From: Adiantum capillus-veneris | Taxonomy: Eukaryota > Streptophyta > Polypodiopsida > Polypodiales > Pteridaceae | Assembly (NCBI GenBank): GCA_014529385.2 | Contig: CM043971.1 | Location: 25,272,769-25,336,768 of the forward strand | DNA length: 64,000 nt | Direction: 5' to 3' | In this document: piece by piece, positions 47,299 through 58,281 of the stretch | How the letters are laid out: each line of letters begins with the position of its first letter | Numbering within the stretch: position 1 is the stretch's first letter | Made by a program: the position numbers and the translations under genes | The notes under the pieces: model-generated | Seen by the model: the letters and a program-made list of their open reading frames with translations, nothing else | Database searches by the model: none | What the model was told of the DNA's origin: nothing

Positions 47299-50200
47299 CA
47301 AGGTAGTTTTCGTTCGTCGAACGGAACCTGTCGTTCCGTCCAACCGGACCCGTCCTGTCTCGTTCGTTCCGTCCGGTCAAAATTTTCGACAGTTTATGAC
47401 CGTTGGCAGTTTTTGGACCGTTTGCAACGTCCACTGTGTAGGCCTTTTGGAGCCCTTTACGGGCAGTTTTGAAGCCATTGCCATGGGCCATTGCCCAATG
47501 CCCATTGGCAATTGCTCACATGCTCTTCCTCTAGGCTCTTCCTATTTAAGCAACTTTTCCCCTTTGTTATCCAACACAACCTACAACTACAAGCTACATT
47601 GTACAAGCTCTAGCCCTAAGCCTCTCAATGCTCTAGCCTCTCATCATCCAAGTGCTTCCATTGAAGCTCTCAAGTGGGCTCAAGCTCTCGAGTCTCCATT
47701 GGGTCTACCGTCTCTCTCCTTCAAGCTCCCTTGGGTGACGGGTCTCTCCTCCAAGCTTCCTTGGGTCTCTCTCTCTCCCACTCTCTCTCTCTCTCCCTCT
47801 CTCTCTCTCTCTAATCTATTGATACATCATACATCATACTAGTAGCTACTAGCTACATACGACATAATGCCGCCTCCTCTTCATGAAGCCTTTGAGAAGC
47901 ATTGCCGATATTTTGAGCGGGTGGGGGGCAAGCAAAACTCTTGCAAGTGGTGGTGCAAATATTGCCCAAAAGGTATGACCTCTTCCGTCACCCGTCTCAT
48001 CATCCACTTGACAAAGATGGGAGGACAAGTGGGGTCATGTCCTAATATCCCCGAAGATATCCTTGCGGAATGCAAGAGAAAGTATCTTCCATTGAAGACA
48101 CGCAAGGGTAGAGTCACCTCGGATGAGTTCGTGTCGCCGGATGTTGATAGCTACGATTCGGAGGAAGAGACCTCTCCAACTATGTCCATGGCTACCGGTG
48201 CCACCGCGGCCTCATGTGATGGTAGTGCCTCCTCCAAGAAGTCCAAGGGGTCTTCAAGTGATGGTGGCCGGCCTCCGAAGATGGCAAAGCAAACTTCTCT
48301 TGCGAAATTGGTGGGTGGATGCTCCGGCCCCTTGTCTTTCCTCAAGGAGAGACAAAGAATCGCGGAAATAGAGATTGTCCGCACGGTGATTGAATGCAAT
48401 CTCTCCTTCAACATTCTTCGGCTGGAGCGATGGAAGAGGATGATCATAGCAATTGCGGCGGTTGGTCCATGCGAAGGGTGGACGGGTGTGTCATACCATG
48501 ACATGAGAACAAAGAAGCTTGATGAAGAGAGGGCAAGGATTAACAAGTCACTTGAGCCCGTACGTGCGGGTTGGGCAAAGTATGGATGCTCTATCCTCTC
48601 CGACGGATGGAGCGATCGCAAGAAGAGGGGCATCATCAACATTCTTGTTTCTTGTCCTCTTGGCACGTACTTCTTGCGGGCGGTGGATGCGGGTTCGAGA
48701 GGGAAGAAAGTGACCGGGGCATTCATTTGGAAGCACATCCGCCAAGCCATTCTTGAGGTAAAACCGTAAATCGAGCCTTTATGTCTTGAGCAATTGCCAA
48801 TGAGTCCTATGTTTTAATTTTTAAGTTTTAACTCTTCTTGTCACAAATGCCTCTTGTGTAGGTTGGTGCGGAGCATGTCGTGCAAGTGATTACCGACAAT
48901 GCTTCAAAATGCAAGGCAATGAGTAAGAGGCTAGAGAAGGAATTTCCATCCATAGTATGGACTCCATGTGCCTCTCATTGCCTTGACCTTCTCTTTGAAG
49001 ACATAGGGGAGCTAGGTTGGGTGAAAGATATCCTCAACCAAGCACTCTCCATCATCAATTTCATCAATGGCAAAGTGAGGGTGCTTGCCATTTACCGCAC
49101 CTACTCCGACCTTGAGTTGAAGAAGCCATCGGCCACTCGCTTTGCCGCCATGTGGCTACTTCTAGAGCGGCTCTATGATGTGCAAAACAAAATACAAAAG
49201 ACCATGGTCTGATGAGTTTAAGGAGTGGATGAATGGAGAGTCCGCCGCTTCACAACAAGATGCAAAAGCCATCCAACGGCTTTGCTTGCGGGAGGAGTTT
49301 TGGCAAGAAATTAAGGGTCTTGTCGTTGCGATCTTGCCCTTGTACAAGGCTCTCCGCATGACCGACATGGAAGGGGCAACTATTGGGCTTCTATGGCACT
49401 TCATGGAGGAAGCTTACAAGGAGATTGAGAAGTCTACAATCCTAGATGGTGCTCCCGATGGAACACGGTATAACTACATATTTATTATTACATAATACAT
49501 TCTCTATATATCTAAATTCTACATGCTTGTTTCTCTACTTAGTACATTTCCTCTCTCTTCTTGTAGTGATTACCTCGAGGACTCTCCCAAGAGAGACGAC
49601 ATTCTCCTCCTAATCACAAAGCGGTGGGATTGGATGAAGAGACCTATCCATTACTTTGCGGCTCTCTTGCATCCGGCTTACAAGAAGCCCGAACTCTTTG
49701 CAAATCAAGAGCTTATTGAGGAGCGCAACAATTACCTCTTTAAGGTGCTAAAAGAAGAGGACATTGGAGCATTTCTCCAAGAGGTAATCAACTATAGCGA
49801 CCAACGAGGCACCGCATTTACTTCCAACTTATGTTGGAAGCGGCAATCCTTGGTGAAGCCTTTATTTTGGTGGGAGAGCTTTGGCTATCAATTGCCTACT
49901 CTCAAACGACTTGCTTTGAGGGTTCTTGGCCAAGTAAGCGATAAGCCTCAAACTTTTACATTTTGTGCTTAATCTCTTCAACTATAGTCTCTTATAGCTT
50001 ATGCCTCTCTTGATGTGTTTTAGGATTGCTCATCGGGAGCATGTGAGCGTAATTGGTCCGCATACTCCCTCATCCACACCAAAATCCGAAACAAGCTCTC
50101 AACGAAGCAATTAGAGCGACTTATCTATTGTCGCTCCAATTTACGCATGTTGCGCTCTATGCATGAGATGCCTATGGCTCGACAGGTATAAATTATAAAT

Positions 50201-51205
50201 TATAATCACGACTCACTCCATTTTCTATACTCTAGTCTTTAATTAGTTTGAATATACTAATTATGTTTTCATTGTCCAATGTTGTAAATGTCAAATAGGT
50301 CAACGTGGATGAGCTCACACTTACGATTGACACTCTAAAGAGTGTCAATAAAGAGCAAGACCCTGAGGAGCAAATGATTTTTCGTGAGCTCTACTTGGAG
50401 CTTGAGGAGATTGATCGCTGGGTTTCTCGCACACGATCACGCAAGAAGGTCGTCATTCATGGAGTTACATCGGCTACAAGAGGCAGAGGTGCCAGGGCTA
50501 CAAGAGGTAGAGGCAAAGCATCAACAACACCCACGGAGGCTTCTAGGACCTATGTGCGGCGAGGCTCCGGAAGCGGCTCTTGTGCGGCGGCCATCACTAT
50601 GGAGGATAGAGAGCCTCGAGAGCCAGAGTATGATGATGAAGGCAACCTCATTAGTGATGGAGATTATGAGCCGTCATCCTTCGACTCTTGTGAGGAAGAG
50701 GATGATGTTGATGAGCAAGGCTCAAAAGAGGAAGATGAGGAAGATGATGAGAGCACTAGTGACTAGTGACTAGTGACTTTACTATTTAGTCTCTCTATTA
50801 TGGTGTGCCACTTTTTGAGTACTTTGTAGCCCTTGCCACTTGGTCCCCCCACTTTTTTGTATCCCTTGCCACTTTTTGAGTACTTTGTAGCCCTTGCCAC
50901 TTGGTCTCTACTTATCAAATTTCAATGATCATTTTGGTTTATGTAATGCTCATTCTCTTTAGTCTTTGAGTCTTGACTCTTTACATTGTGGTATTGTAAC
51001 TACTAACTTGTAATCTATACAAATGTCAAGTTTCTATAAGTAAGTATTAAGGCCTAAGCCTTAGGCCCTTAGACTTTGAGAATTATTTGTTTTTTTAAAT
51101 TTGAACGTACATAACGTCATCGTACATCATAATTTTTTTAGTTCGTTTAGTATCGCACATCATCGTACGCGTACAAAACGTACGGGACCGTACGAGACTA
51201 CCCTG
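47299..51205 (+). mobile_element. hAT DNA transposon, near-complete
   Basis: 3.9 kb element inside a retrotransposon gag gene. The ends read CAAGGTAGTTTTCG and, reverse-complemented, CAGGGTAGTCTCG: short imperfect terminal inverted repeats of hAT type. Exact 8-base duplications flank it. The ends are rich in CGT/ACG-containing motifs (CGTTCCGTCC on the left, CGTACG on the right), possibly transposase-binding subterminal sites. It carries one transposase gene. Since it interrupts the LTR element, it is the youngest layer of the nest. Confidence 0.95.
47867..50766 (+). CDS. hAT transposase, five exons, one frameshift
   Basis: Proposed exons: 47867-48757, 48862-49467, 49567-49933, 50024-50185, 50299-50766; all introns are GT-AG and phases agree, for about 831 residues. 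A BED-like zinc finger lies in the first 60 residues (WCKYCPKG). Catalytic acidic residues fit D246 (ILSDGWSD), D309 (ITDNAS) and E630 (ACERNWS); CASHCLDL lies near residue 338. The hATC dimerisation region is exon 4. The tail is acidic (EEEDDVDEQ). A 2-base loss near 49210 shifts frame after KIQKTMV, and the frame resumes at DEFKEWMNG. The start follows a CT-rich 5' leader and is the first ATG. Only this lesion is obvious. Confidence 0.9.
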
Positions 51206-51213
51206 CGAGCTGC
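51206..51213. repeat. hAT target-site duplication (right)
   Basis: Exact copy of CGAGCTGC at 47291-47298. Confidence 0.93.
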
Positions 51214-52710
51214 AAAACACGATTAGAGAAAGACATAACTGGCATACCATTTTGCTTGAGACCGCGCCAATCGTCCTTCAATCGTGTGAGGTACTGAGGT
51301 GGCATAAACCGCACCTTGAGCTTGTCTTGGAAGTCGGCCCAATTGAAAGAAAGGGACGCGTCTTCGTCGGCTTCCTCTAGGTGCGCAGCCAATTGTGCCT
51401 CTTGCCATGCGTGGTACCAATTAATGCCTGTCTTCTTAGTTGTCGCAAAATAAGCATTAAATTGATGCAACCAAGAATGAATAACCGTAGCATCCATTTT
51501 ACCATCATACTTATTGAAAGTCAACTTCCCTGTGACTGGGTTGTTGGAGTCCGAATCTCGGCTTGCGCCACTTGATGAACTACCAACATCTTTAGCTGGC
51601 TCGGACTTCGAGGCGAGAACCTGTCGAACCAATTCTTGCATGCGTAGTTCTCTCTGTCTCACGATCGACCTCCAAGGCCGCTCGTCGTTCTACGGCCGCC
51701 AAGCGCGTATCATCGCGCTCACGCTCTAAAGCTGCCTTTCTTTCTGCTTTTCTTTCTTTTCGTTCCTTGTTCGCCAAGCTTGCTTGTTCACGCTCGCGAA
51801 CCATCAATTTCCGGGGACGAGTGAGAGTTGCACTAGGCCTAGAGTGGGAATGATGCAAGCATAAGCGGTGTCCAGCTTGAGTGATTGTTGGAGGGCGCTC
51901 ACGCTCCAAGGTAACGCGTTGTGCTTCTTGTTGAGCCATCGCAATGCGATTCGCTTCTTGTTGTTCCATTGCAACGCGATTCGCTTCTTGTTGTTGTGCC
52001 ATCACAACGCGATTCGCCTCTTGTTGTTATGCAATCACAACGCGATTCGCTTCTTGTTGTTGTGTCATCATGTCCATCATCGACTTGACCAAAGCCTCCA
52101 TAGGATTTGGTACAATCCGTGGTGTAGATGGGGAACTGGGAGGGTCCGAAAAACCTCCTTGGTGGTGAGATTCTTCTTCGCTATTGTGATGCCCATCACC
52201 TCCATGCGAAGTATCCATTCCGCTTTGGGTGATGACCATACATTGTGATCTTTGGTTCTTAAATTCATGAGGAACTTGGGTTCTTGGGGGTTTTGGGTTC
52301 TTGAGGGTCTTGAGGTTCTTGAGGGTCTTGAGGTTCTTGGGTTCTTGAGGTTATTGAGTTCTTGAGGTTCTTCTTTCGCTTGCAATCTGTGTTAGAGAAG
52401 GATCTTCTCTTCACCTGAGTTCTGCTCTTTTCCGCGGGCGCACCCCTTAGCGGCCTTGCGCTCACACCAAGGTTACTTTTTTCCACCTCACGTCGATTGG
52501 CCGGCCGCTAAGTGCACGGTCCGCTCTCAATGAGTGAAAAGAGGCACAAGGGGAGGCTGGACAAGCCCTTCTTTCTTGGGTTTCCTGTCACTCTTCAAAA
52601 ACACAATTAGGAATCGACACGCCCAAGAGGACTTGGGTTATGTGCGACCGCAACAAGCAAAAAAAAAAAATCTATGGTTCTTTCCTTGAGTGATACAGAA
52701 CACTGCCAAA

Positions 52711-52722
52711 GCTCTAATACCA
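52711..52722 (-). promoter_or_regulatory. Primer-binding site, one mismatch
   Basis: GCTCTAATACCA differs by one base from the reverse complement of TGGTATCAGAGC (initiator tRNA-Met). One base separates it from the LTR end. The related copy at 57376 has the perfect site. Confidence 0.85.
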
Positions 52723-52723
52723 A

Positions 52724-53857
52724 TGTAAGGTGGAGCGGAAGTGAATGTTGAACTTTGCTCAAGATGAGTGCTCTGAATTGTGCTCAAGGTTCCTTTTTAC
52801 TTAGGGAAGGGAGAGCCTTTCGTTCTTTATTGAGAGAGTGCAAGTGATCACAAACAAAGTGGACGAACACTGTGAATGAAGGTGCTGAGACTGAGAGATA
52901 GAGAGAGAAGAATACAACACCAGGAAGTTGTCAAACCCTCCTCCAAGGGCCCTTCTCTCAATGGCGAGAGAAGTCTATTCTATTGATTACACAATCTGGT
53001 ACAAGATGTTGATGCAAATCTAGGTGATGCTATGTCGAAGTCGACGATGCTAAGGTTGAAAACTAAGTGCTATGAAGACGGCGGTGACGACGACGACGAC
53101 TGGCCGAATTGCCTTCTTTCGGGCTGTTCCTTATTGGCTGAATCGTTGTGGCAAAACGCTGTCTTGCTGGTCCAAAAACGCTGATTTCTGCAGGTATAAA
53201 ACACCGAACTGCTGGTCCAAGGGTCGCCACCATGCAGAGCTGAAAACGCTGGTCTGGAGGCTGTCCAAACGCCAGGTCTATGTGGCGGAAAACGCTATTA
53301 TGCTTGCCTGAAAACGCTGGTGCTGCTACTTGAAAAACGTTGGATTCAGCTGCTCCGGTTTTCTACTGTTCAAAAACACTGAAGTACTGGCCTTCAATGC
53401 TGAAAACGTTGGGGGTTCTATGGGGGAATCTTGCTTGAGAAGGTGCTCAAGAGGGCCTGCTGCACTCAGTGCCTGTTGCTCTCCTACCTCCTCCTACCAA
53501 AAATGCTAGCGCTAGGGTTTCCTTATATATTGCTTTAGACATTTTGCCCTACCCAGTTCCTAACAAAAGTCACTTAAAAATAATAAGTGAAAAATATCAA
53601 AAATAGGGAAAATAGGTCTAATGCACTGGAAAATGCTCTTGATGGATTTTGATGAATCCTGATGGTAATGTTGATGATCATGTTGTGTGCAACCAGAGGA
53701 TATGCATCTACTCTAAGTGCCTGGGCATGCACGGTCTACGAACGGACTCACAAAAGTGCCAGGACACTTCCTATTCTAGACTGACTTGATTTGAACTGAA
53801 CCTTGGTCATGCTATAGCTTGTCCACGGACACATAGGGTTGGATGTGTCACGTGACA
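52724..53857 (-). mobile_element. 5' LTR of the gag-protease element
   Basis: It runs from TGTCACGTGACA (a perfect 12-base palindrome containing the G-box CACGTG) to CACCTTACA on the minus strand. TATATAA lies at 53523-53529 (minus). The block of GAAAACGCTGG-type motifs (about 53150-53415) is shorter than in the 3' LTR. The ATAAA duplication follows at 53858-53862. Confidence 0.92.
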
Positions 53858-54077
53858 ATAAACTTGGGCATGCATAGGAGACATAGTGCCACATAGAATA
53901 TCATCTATGTCAAACAGTTCCTCAATCACCATATTGGAGGTTACATTGACCTTCTCCTTGTTCTTGGAACTATCAGATACATCTACTGTGTCATCCTTTT
54001 TCTTCTTGTGACCGTGTCAAAAATTTTCTTCTTGAGACCTGCATTCTTTTTTTTTCTTGTTCTTTCTTAAAGTACCT

Positions 54078-54119
54078 GCAATCTTGCTTCTTATGGCCTT
54101 TCCAACCACATTGGTAGCA
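54078..54119 (-). pseudogene. Copia gag zinc knuckle
   Basis: Fourteen codons spell CYQCGWKGHKKQDC, a C-x2-C-x4-H-x4-C knuckle that binds retroelement RNA. It lies in a lysine-rich stretch about 220 bases upstream (on the minus strand) of the point where the nested element entered. Confidence 0.85.
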
Positions 54120-54262
54120 AGTGACATCAGATTGCTTTCCTTTGCTCTTAATCATGTTCCTTTGACCGGCATTGGCATTCCTATCATCTACCCTGCTATC
54201 ACGAGGACGTGGGAACTGCTAACCTTAGTTGTTGGTTTCTTTCCGATGATTTTTACTTAATT

Positions 54263-54689
54263 TTTGGGACCCTCTTTTTAAAGTTGCAAATGGCCGAACA
54301 TTGTATGGCCAGTGTGGAACGATCGACGACCGAGAGTTTCACCCGCAGACGGGAAGGCCTTGTCACCACGAGTTGGTCAGGCTGACCGGAATCCGAGCAA
54401 TAAAAGGGTGTCTAGGCTCTGTTCAAAGTCATTTAGGCCCCTCGCTACACTTATGAGTTGGTGGGTACTAGGAAATTAACTCAAAAGAGGCAAACTGGAC
54501 ACTTGGCGGCTCCAGGTGCACTTGCCAAGCTCATCCCAACTGGGGGCGCCCATTTTGAGAGGCTGATTTTTGTTCATTGAAGTGCTATAGTGTGTGTGTG
54601 TGTGTGTGTGAGAGTAATGGGTGCAAATGATCACAGCTTTAATGAAAAGCTTGCCTTCTCCCTTGCTCTATCCTTTTGTCCATGAACAG
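54263..54689. other. Unassigned sequence between copia and gypsy relics
   Basis: No gene. A GGGGGCGCCC motif like that at nearby LTR ends occurs at about 54534, and a GT microsatellite at about 54590-54610. It may be a decayed LTR. Confidence 0.35.
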
Positions 54690-56304
54690 GTGGTTAGGAC
54701 ACCTATTGCCAAAGAAGACAAAAAAGGAAAGAAGCCCAAACCAACGGTTGGTATAGCCGCCAGATATGGTGTGCGATATGCCAAATTCTAATGTCGGTGA
54801 GCTATGTAGAGCGTGGGGTAAAGTTAGGGATCAAACAACGCTTATTTTCTTTGATCCAGGTGCAAAGGCAAACTTTATCTCACCAAAATTAACTATCAAG
54901 TTAGGCATTAAAGATGAAGAAATGGGGTACACAACAAAGGCAGGTTTGGCATGTCCTGGCCATTCAGAGTGTGTTACTCCCATCATTGAAAAGTTGCGTT
55001 TGTATATCCACTCATATGTGGACACAGAAGAATCTTACATCATGCCACTAGAAGGGTGCGATGCCTTGTTGGGAATCCCATGGATGTTCCGTGTACACGC
55101 AGTGTTGGATGTCTTCAACAAAAAGGTCAGCATGCAGCATAGTAACAAAACTCACACCTTGGATGTAAGCTTAAAGGAGAGTTTGTCCCTATTGTATCAA
55201 CTTCGGCTGTCACTTCTATGATTAAAAATCATCTTTCTACATACTTGATTTTTGCACGTGAAGTTTCAAATAATTGTCAATCAAATTTATGTGCTAGATA
55301 AAGAAGGTCAACATTTTTGCGAGAATTTAGTGACTCTTTTTCTGAATCATTACCGTCTCCATTGCCACCGGAGAGGCCTAAGGATCATGCGATAGATTTG
55401 GTGCATGTTGTAGCCCACCAAATAAGACCTCCCTACAGGGTTAGTAGAGAAGCTATTAGAAAAAGGGTTAATTCAACCTAGTTCTTCACCCTTTTGCTCC
55501 CCAGTGCTTCTAGTGCAAAAGAAAGATGGGTCTTGGCGCATGCGTAGTGATAACGGTACGTTAAATAAGAATATCATCAAGAACAAGTTCCAGGATTGAC
55601 CGATTAGAGGGTGCAGCAATTTTTAGCGGGATAGATCTTAAGAGCAAATACCATCAGATTCGTATCAAGCCAAAGGATGTGCACAAGACTGCGTTTAGAA
55701 CGACATTTGGTCTATATGAGTTCTTAGTAATGCCATTTGATCTTACAAATGCTCTTGCTACGTTCAATTGGATGATGGATCAAATTTTCCACCCACGCCA
55801 AAAGTTCGTTGGCACATTCTTTGATGACATGATAGTCTATTCAAAGAATGAAGAGGAGCATAGGCACCACTTGACCATTGTGTTCAAAGAGCTACGCAGT
55901 AACACGTTGCCAAGAAAAGTGACTTCTTGGAAGAGATCCACTTTCTAGGCCACATAGTGTCAAGGATGTGTTCGAATGGATCCTGCCAAGGTTGAAGCAA
56001 TCAAGACATGGCCAACATTGAAGACTATGCATGATGTCTATAGCTTCTTAGGACCGTGTTCCTACTACAGAAGATTCATCCGAAACTTTGTCTAGATTAC
56101 TTCACCCCTACATGCTTTGCAAAAGAAAGAGATCACTTTCAATACAAAAAGAGATTTCAGCTTGTAATCTCTTGAAGGAAAAGATGACTTTGGATCCAAT
56201 AATTGTTTTACCAGATCTCAAGAAGTCATTTGTGGTCCAGTGTGATGTGTGTGGCAATAGTATTGGGGTAGTGTGAATGCAAGATGGTCGGGTAGTAACC
56301 TATG
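54690..56304 (+). pseudogene. Ty3/gypsy protease-RT-RNase H relic
   Basis: The frames show protease FFDPGAKANFIS (54850-54890) with [12 protein letters not shown], the RT entry [19 protein letters not shown] (about 55470-55540), [17 protein letters not shown], and the catalytic TFFDDMIVYSKN (about 55815-55855). The start of RNase H follows (FVVQCDVCGNSIGVV, 56228-56272). Same family as the minus-strand element at 58.9-63.3 kb. It has stops and small deletions, and is cut at 56304 by the LTR of another element. Confidence 0.88.
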
Positions 56305-57374
56305 TGTCACGTGACACATCCAACCCTATGTGTCCGTGGACAAGCTACAGCATAGTAAGGGTTCAGTAAGTCCAGTCAGTCTAGATTAGAAGTGATCTAG
56401 CACTTTTGTGAGTCTATTCATAGACCGTGCATGCCCAGTCACTTAGTATAGATGCATATCCTCCAGTTGCACACCACATGATCATAAGCATTCCCATCAG
56501 AATCAGTTAGGGGAATTTTCCAGTGATTTTAGCCTATTTTCCCTATTTTTGACATTTTTCACTTATTATTTATTAAGTGACTTTTGTTGGAAATTGAGTA
56601 GGGCAAATTGGGTAAGTTAATATATAAGCAAACCCAAGTTAGCACTAAATGGCAGAAGAGGCAACAGGAGCCAAGCTCAGCAAGCAACTTTTCAAGCAAG
56701 ACCTTGGTGGATTTTCCCTCCAAGCAAGACCACCTCTCATCCCTAGCGTTTTCCAGAACCACAGATCGCCTCCCTTTCTGGCTGGCGTTTTTCAACAAGC
56801 AGCAATTTTCAGCCATAAGAAAACCTGCAAAATCAGCCCTAGAAGAGTAGCAGATTCAGCCCGGAAAGACCATCAGTTTTGAGCCTAAAGAAACCTCAGT
56901 TTTCAGCCGAACACCTGCAGATTTTCAACGTCAAAGACCCACAAAAACAGTCCCAAAATCAGCGTTTTGGACTAGCCGCAGATTTCAGCCCATAGCGTTT
57001 TTGGACAGCAGATAAAGATTGCAGATTTCAGCCTTTAGGTCGTCGTCATCGTCGACATAGTCTAGACTTGCATCAGTCACATGCATCCCCATTGTACCAA
57101 TTTGTGCAATCATAAGTAGACCACTCTCGTTGACGAGAGTGGGGCCTTCGAAGGAGGGTTTTACGTCGTCTCTGGTGTCGTATCTCTCTTCTCTCTCTAT
57201 CTCTCAATCTCATACACTTGCACGCACAATATCCATTCACTTTGTTTGTGATCATAGCATTTTCTCATTAAGAACGGAAGGCTCTACCTTCCATAAGAAC
57301 AAAAGGAACCTTGAGCACAGTTCGGAGCACTCATCTTGAGCAAAGCGCAAACATTCATTCCGTTGCACCTAACA
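56305..57374 (+). mobile_element. 5' LTR of the truncated copy
   Basis: It begins with the palindrome TGTCACGTGACA and ends GCACCTAACA. TATATAA lies at 56621-56627. Motifs related to GAAAACGCTGG (as CAGCGTTTT and TTTTCAGCC) are scattered at 56740-57035. Overall related to, but clearly diverged from, the LTRs at 44115 and 52724. Confidence 0.9.
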
Positions 57375-57375
57375 T

Positions 57376-57387
57376 TGGTATCAGAGC
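57376..57387 (+). promoter_or_regulatory. Primer-binding site (initiator tRNA-Met)
   Basis: Perfect TGGTATCAGAGC one base after the LTR end. Confidence 0.92.
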
Positions 57388-57544
57388 TTTGGCAATGTTC
57401 TGTATCGCTCAAGGAAAGAACCACAAGAATCACAAGAATTTTTGTGCTTGTTACGGTCGCACGAACCCAAGTTCGCTTGGGCATGTCGATTCCTAATCAT
57501 GTTTTTGAAGAGTGACAAGAATCCCAAGAAAGAAGGGCTTGTCC

Positions 57545-58024
57545 CATAGTTACATGGGACGGCGGATCGAGGTCGGGAACAGGGACAGGGCGGCAAAAGT
57601 CAAGAAACGGGGACGGAGGTCAAAACGACCAAAAAAAAAGAAGATTTTTTTTGGCATTATTTGACCTACACACATGCCACACACTTTGACCACAAATTTA
57701 CACTAAATAGACCAAAGAACATGAGTCATATAGACGCAAATGTGCTTATAAAACATCGAGAAATGAGGACCAAAGGGTGGCTTTTATAGCCATTGGGGTG
57801 CTTCAAAGTTCAAACATATGGCTATTGGAGAGGAACTAGCCACTAGAAATGATCAGTTTTTCAAATTTTTAAAAAAGTCCCCTGCCGTCCCTTGCCGTTC
57901 CCTACCGTCCCGGGGACGTTTTGCCTGCGTTCCCACTTGGCAGCCCTTTTGCCGTCCGTCCCCACTCGTCCCCGTCCCGAAATCGGGCATCCCCCGTCCC
58001 TAGGGTCCGTCCCCTGTAACTATG
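57545..58024. mobile_element. hAT-type MITE, 480 bases
   Basis: The ends are CATAGTTACATGGGACGG and, reverse-complemented, CATAGTTACAGGGGACGG: 18-base inverted repeats with one mismatch. Flanks are GCTTGTCC (57537-57544) and GCTTTTCC (58025-58032), an 8-base duplication with one change. The related element at 52560-52610 has the uninterrupted sequence GGGCTTGTCCAGCC with no insert, which confirms the boundaries. Inner ends are rich in CCGTCCC. It encodes nothing; a hAT transposase in trans would be needed. Confidence 0.93.
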
Positions 58025-58281
58025 GCTTTTCCAGCCTCCCCTTGTGTCTCTTTTCACTCATTGAGAGCGGACCGTGCACTTAGCGGCCGGCCAATCGACG
58101 TGAGGTGGGAAAAAGCAACCTTGGTGTGAGCGCAAGGCCGCCAAGGGGTGCGCCCGCAGAAAAGAGTAGAACTCGGATGAAGAGAAGATCCTTCTCAAAC
58201 ACGGTTTGCAAGCGAAAGAAACCCTCAAGACCCTCAAGAACCCAAGTTCCTGGTGAACTTAAGAACCAAAGATCATAGTGC

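Larger units (their letters stand above)
46742..52239 (-). pseudogene. gag, split by a hAT transposon
   Basis: The N-terminal part runs 52239-51206 (MVITQSGMDTSH start; a Gln/Glu/Ala-rich tandem repeat QQEANR at about 52075-51905; a capsid-like region with KLTFNKYDGKMDA and MPPQYLTRLKDDW). The C-terminal part runs 47298-46742 (KSDAARKEAFLYGLDEY, then the knuckle CFHCHIKGHIKRTC). The frames join exactly across the hAT once one copy of its duplication is removed. Frame shifts near 51630 and stops such as the one at 47158 show decay. Gag forms the particle that packages the RNA. Confidence 0.88.
44115..53857 (-). mobile_element. Gag-protease-only LTR retrotransposon (Ty3/gypsy-like)
   Basis: A structurally complete element on the minus strand: 5' LTR 52724-53857, primer-binding site 52711-52722, gag (interrupted), protease, an unknown 3' frame, polypurine tract 45257-45269, 3' LTR 44115-45256, and ATAAA target duplications. 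Without the hAT inserted in gag it is about 5.8 kb. No reverse transcriptase, RNase H or integrase motif is found between protease and 3' LTR. It must have relied on enzymes of another element. The two LTRs differ at several percent of positions by eye, so the insertion is not very recent. Confidence 0.93.
41540..54262 (-). mobile_element. Ty1/copia element split by a nested LTR element
   Basis: The two parts are 54262-53858 (gag with zinc knuckle) and 44114-41540 (protease, integrase, RT), both minus strand. Between them sits the LTR element 44115-53857, flanked by ATAAA duplications. The copia frame rejoins at the insertion: gag-side codons ending AQVY are followed on the other side by HAQYI and then the protease. 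LTRs of the copia element were not found; its RNase H end is replaced by a different LTR near 41500. Confidence 0.9.

Noticed and set aside
48151-48750. 199-codon minus-strand frame opposite hAT exon 1
   Set aside because: Shadow of the transposase frame; composition and lack of motifs give no support for a real gene.
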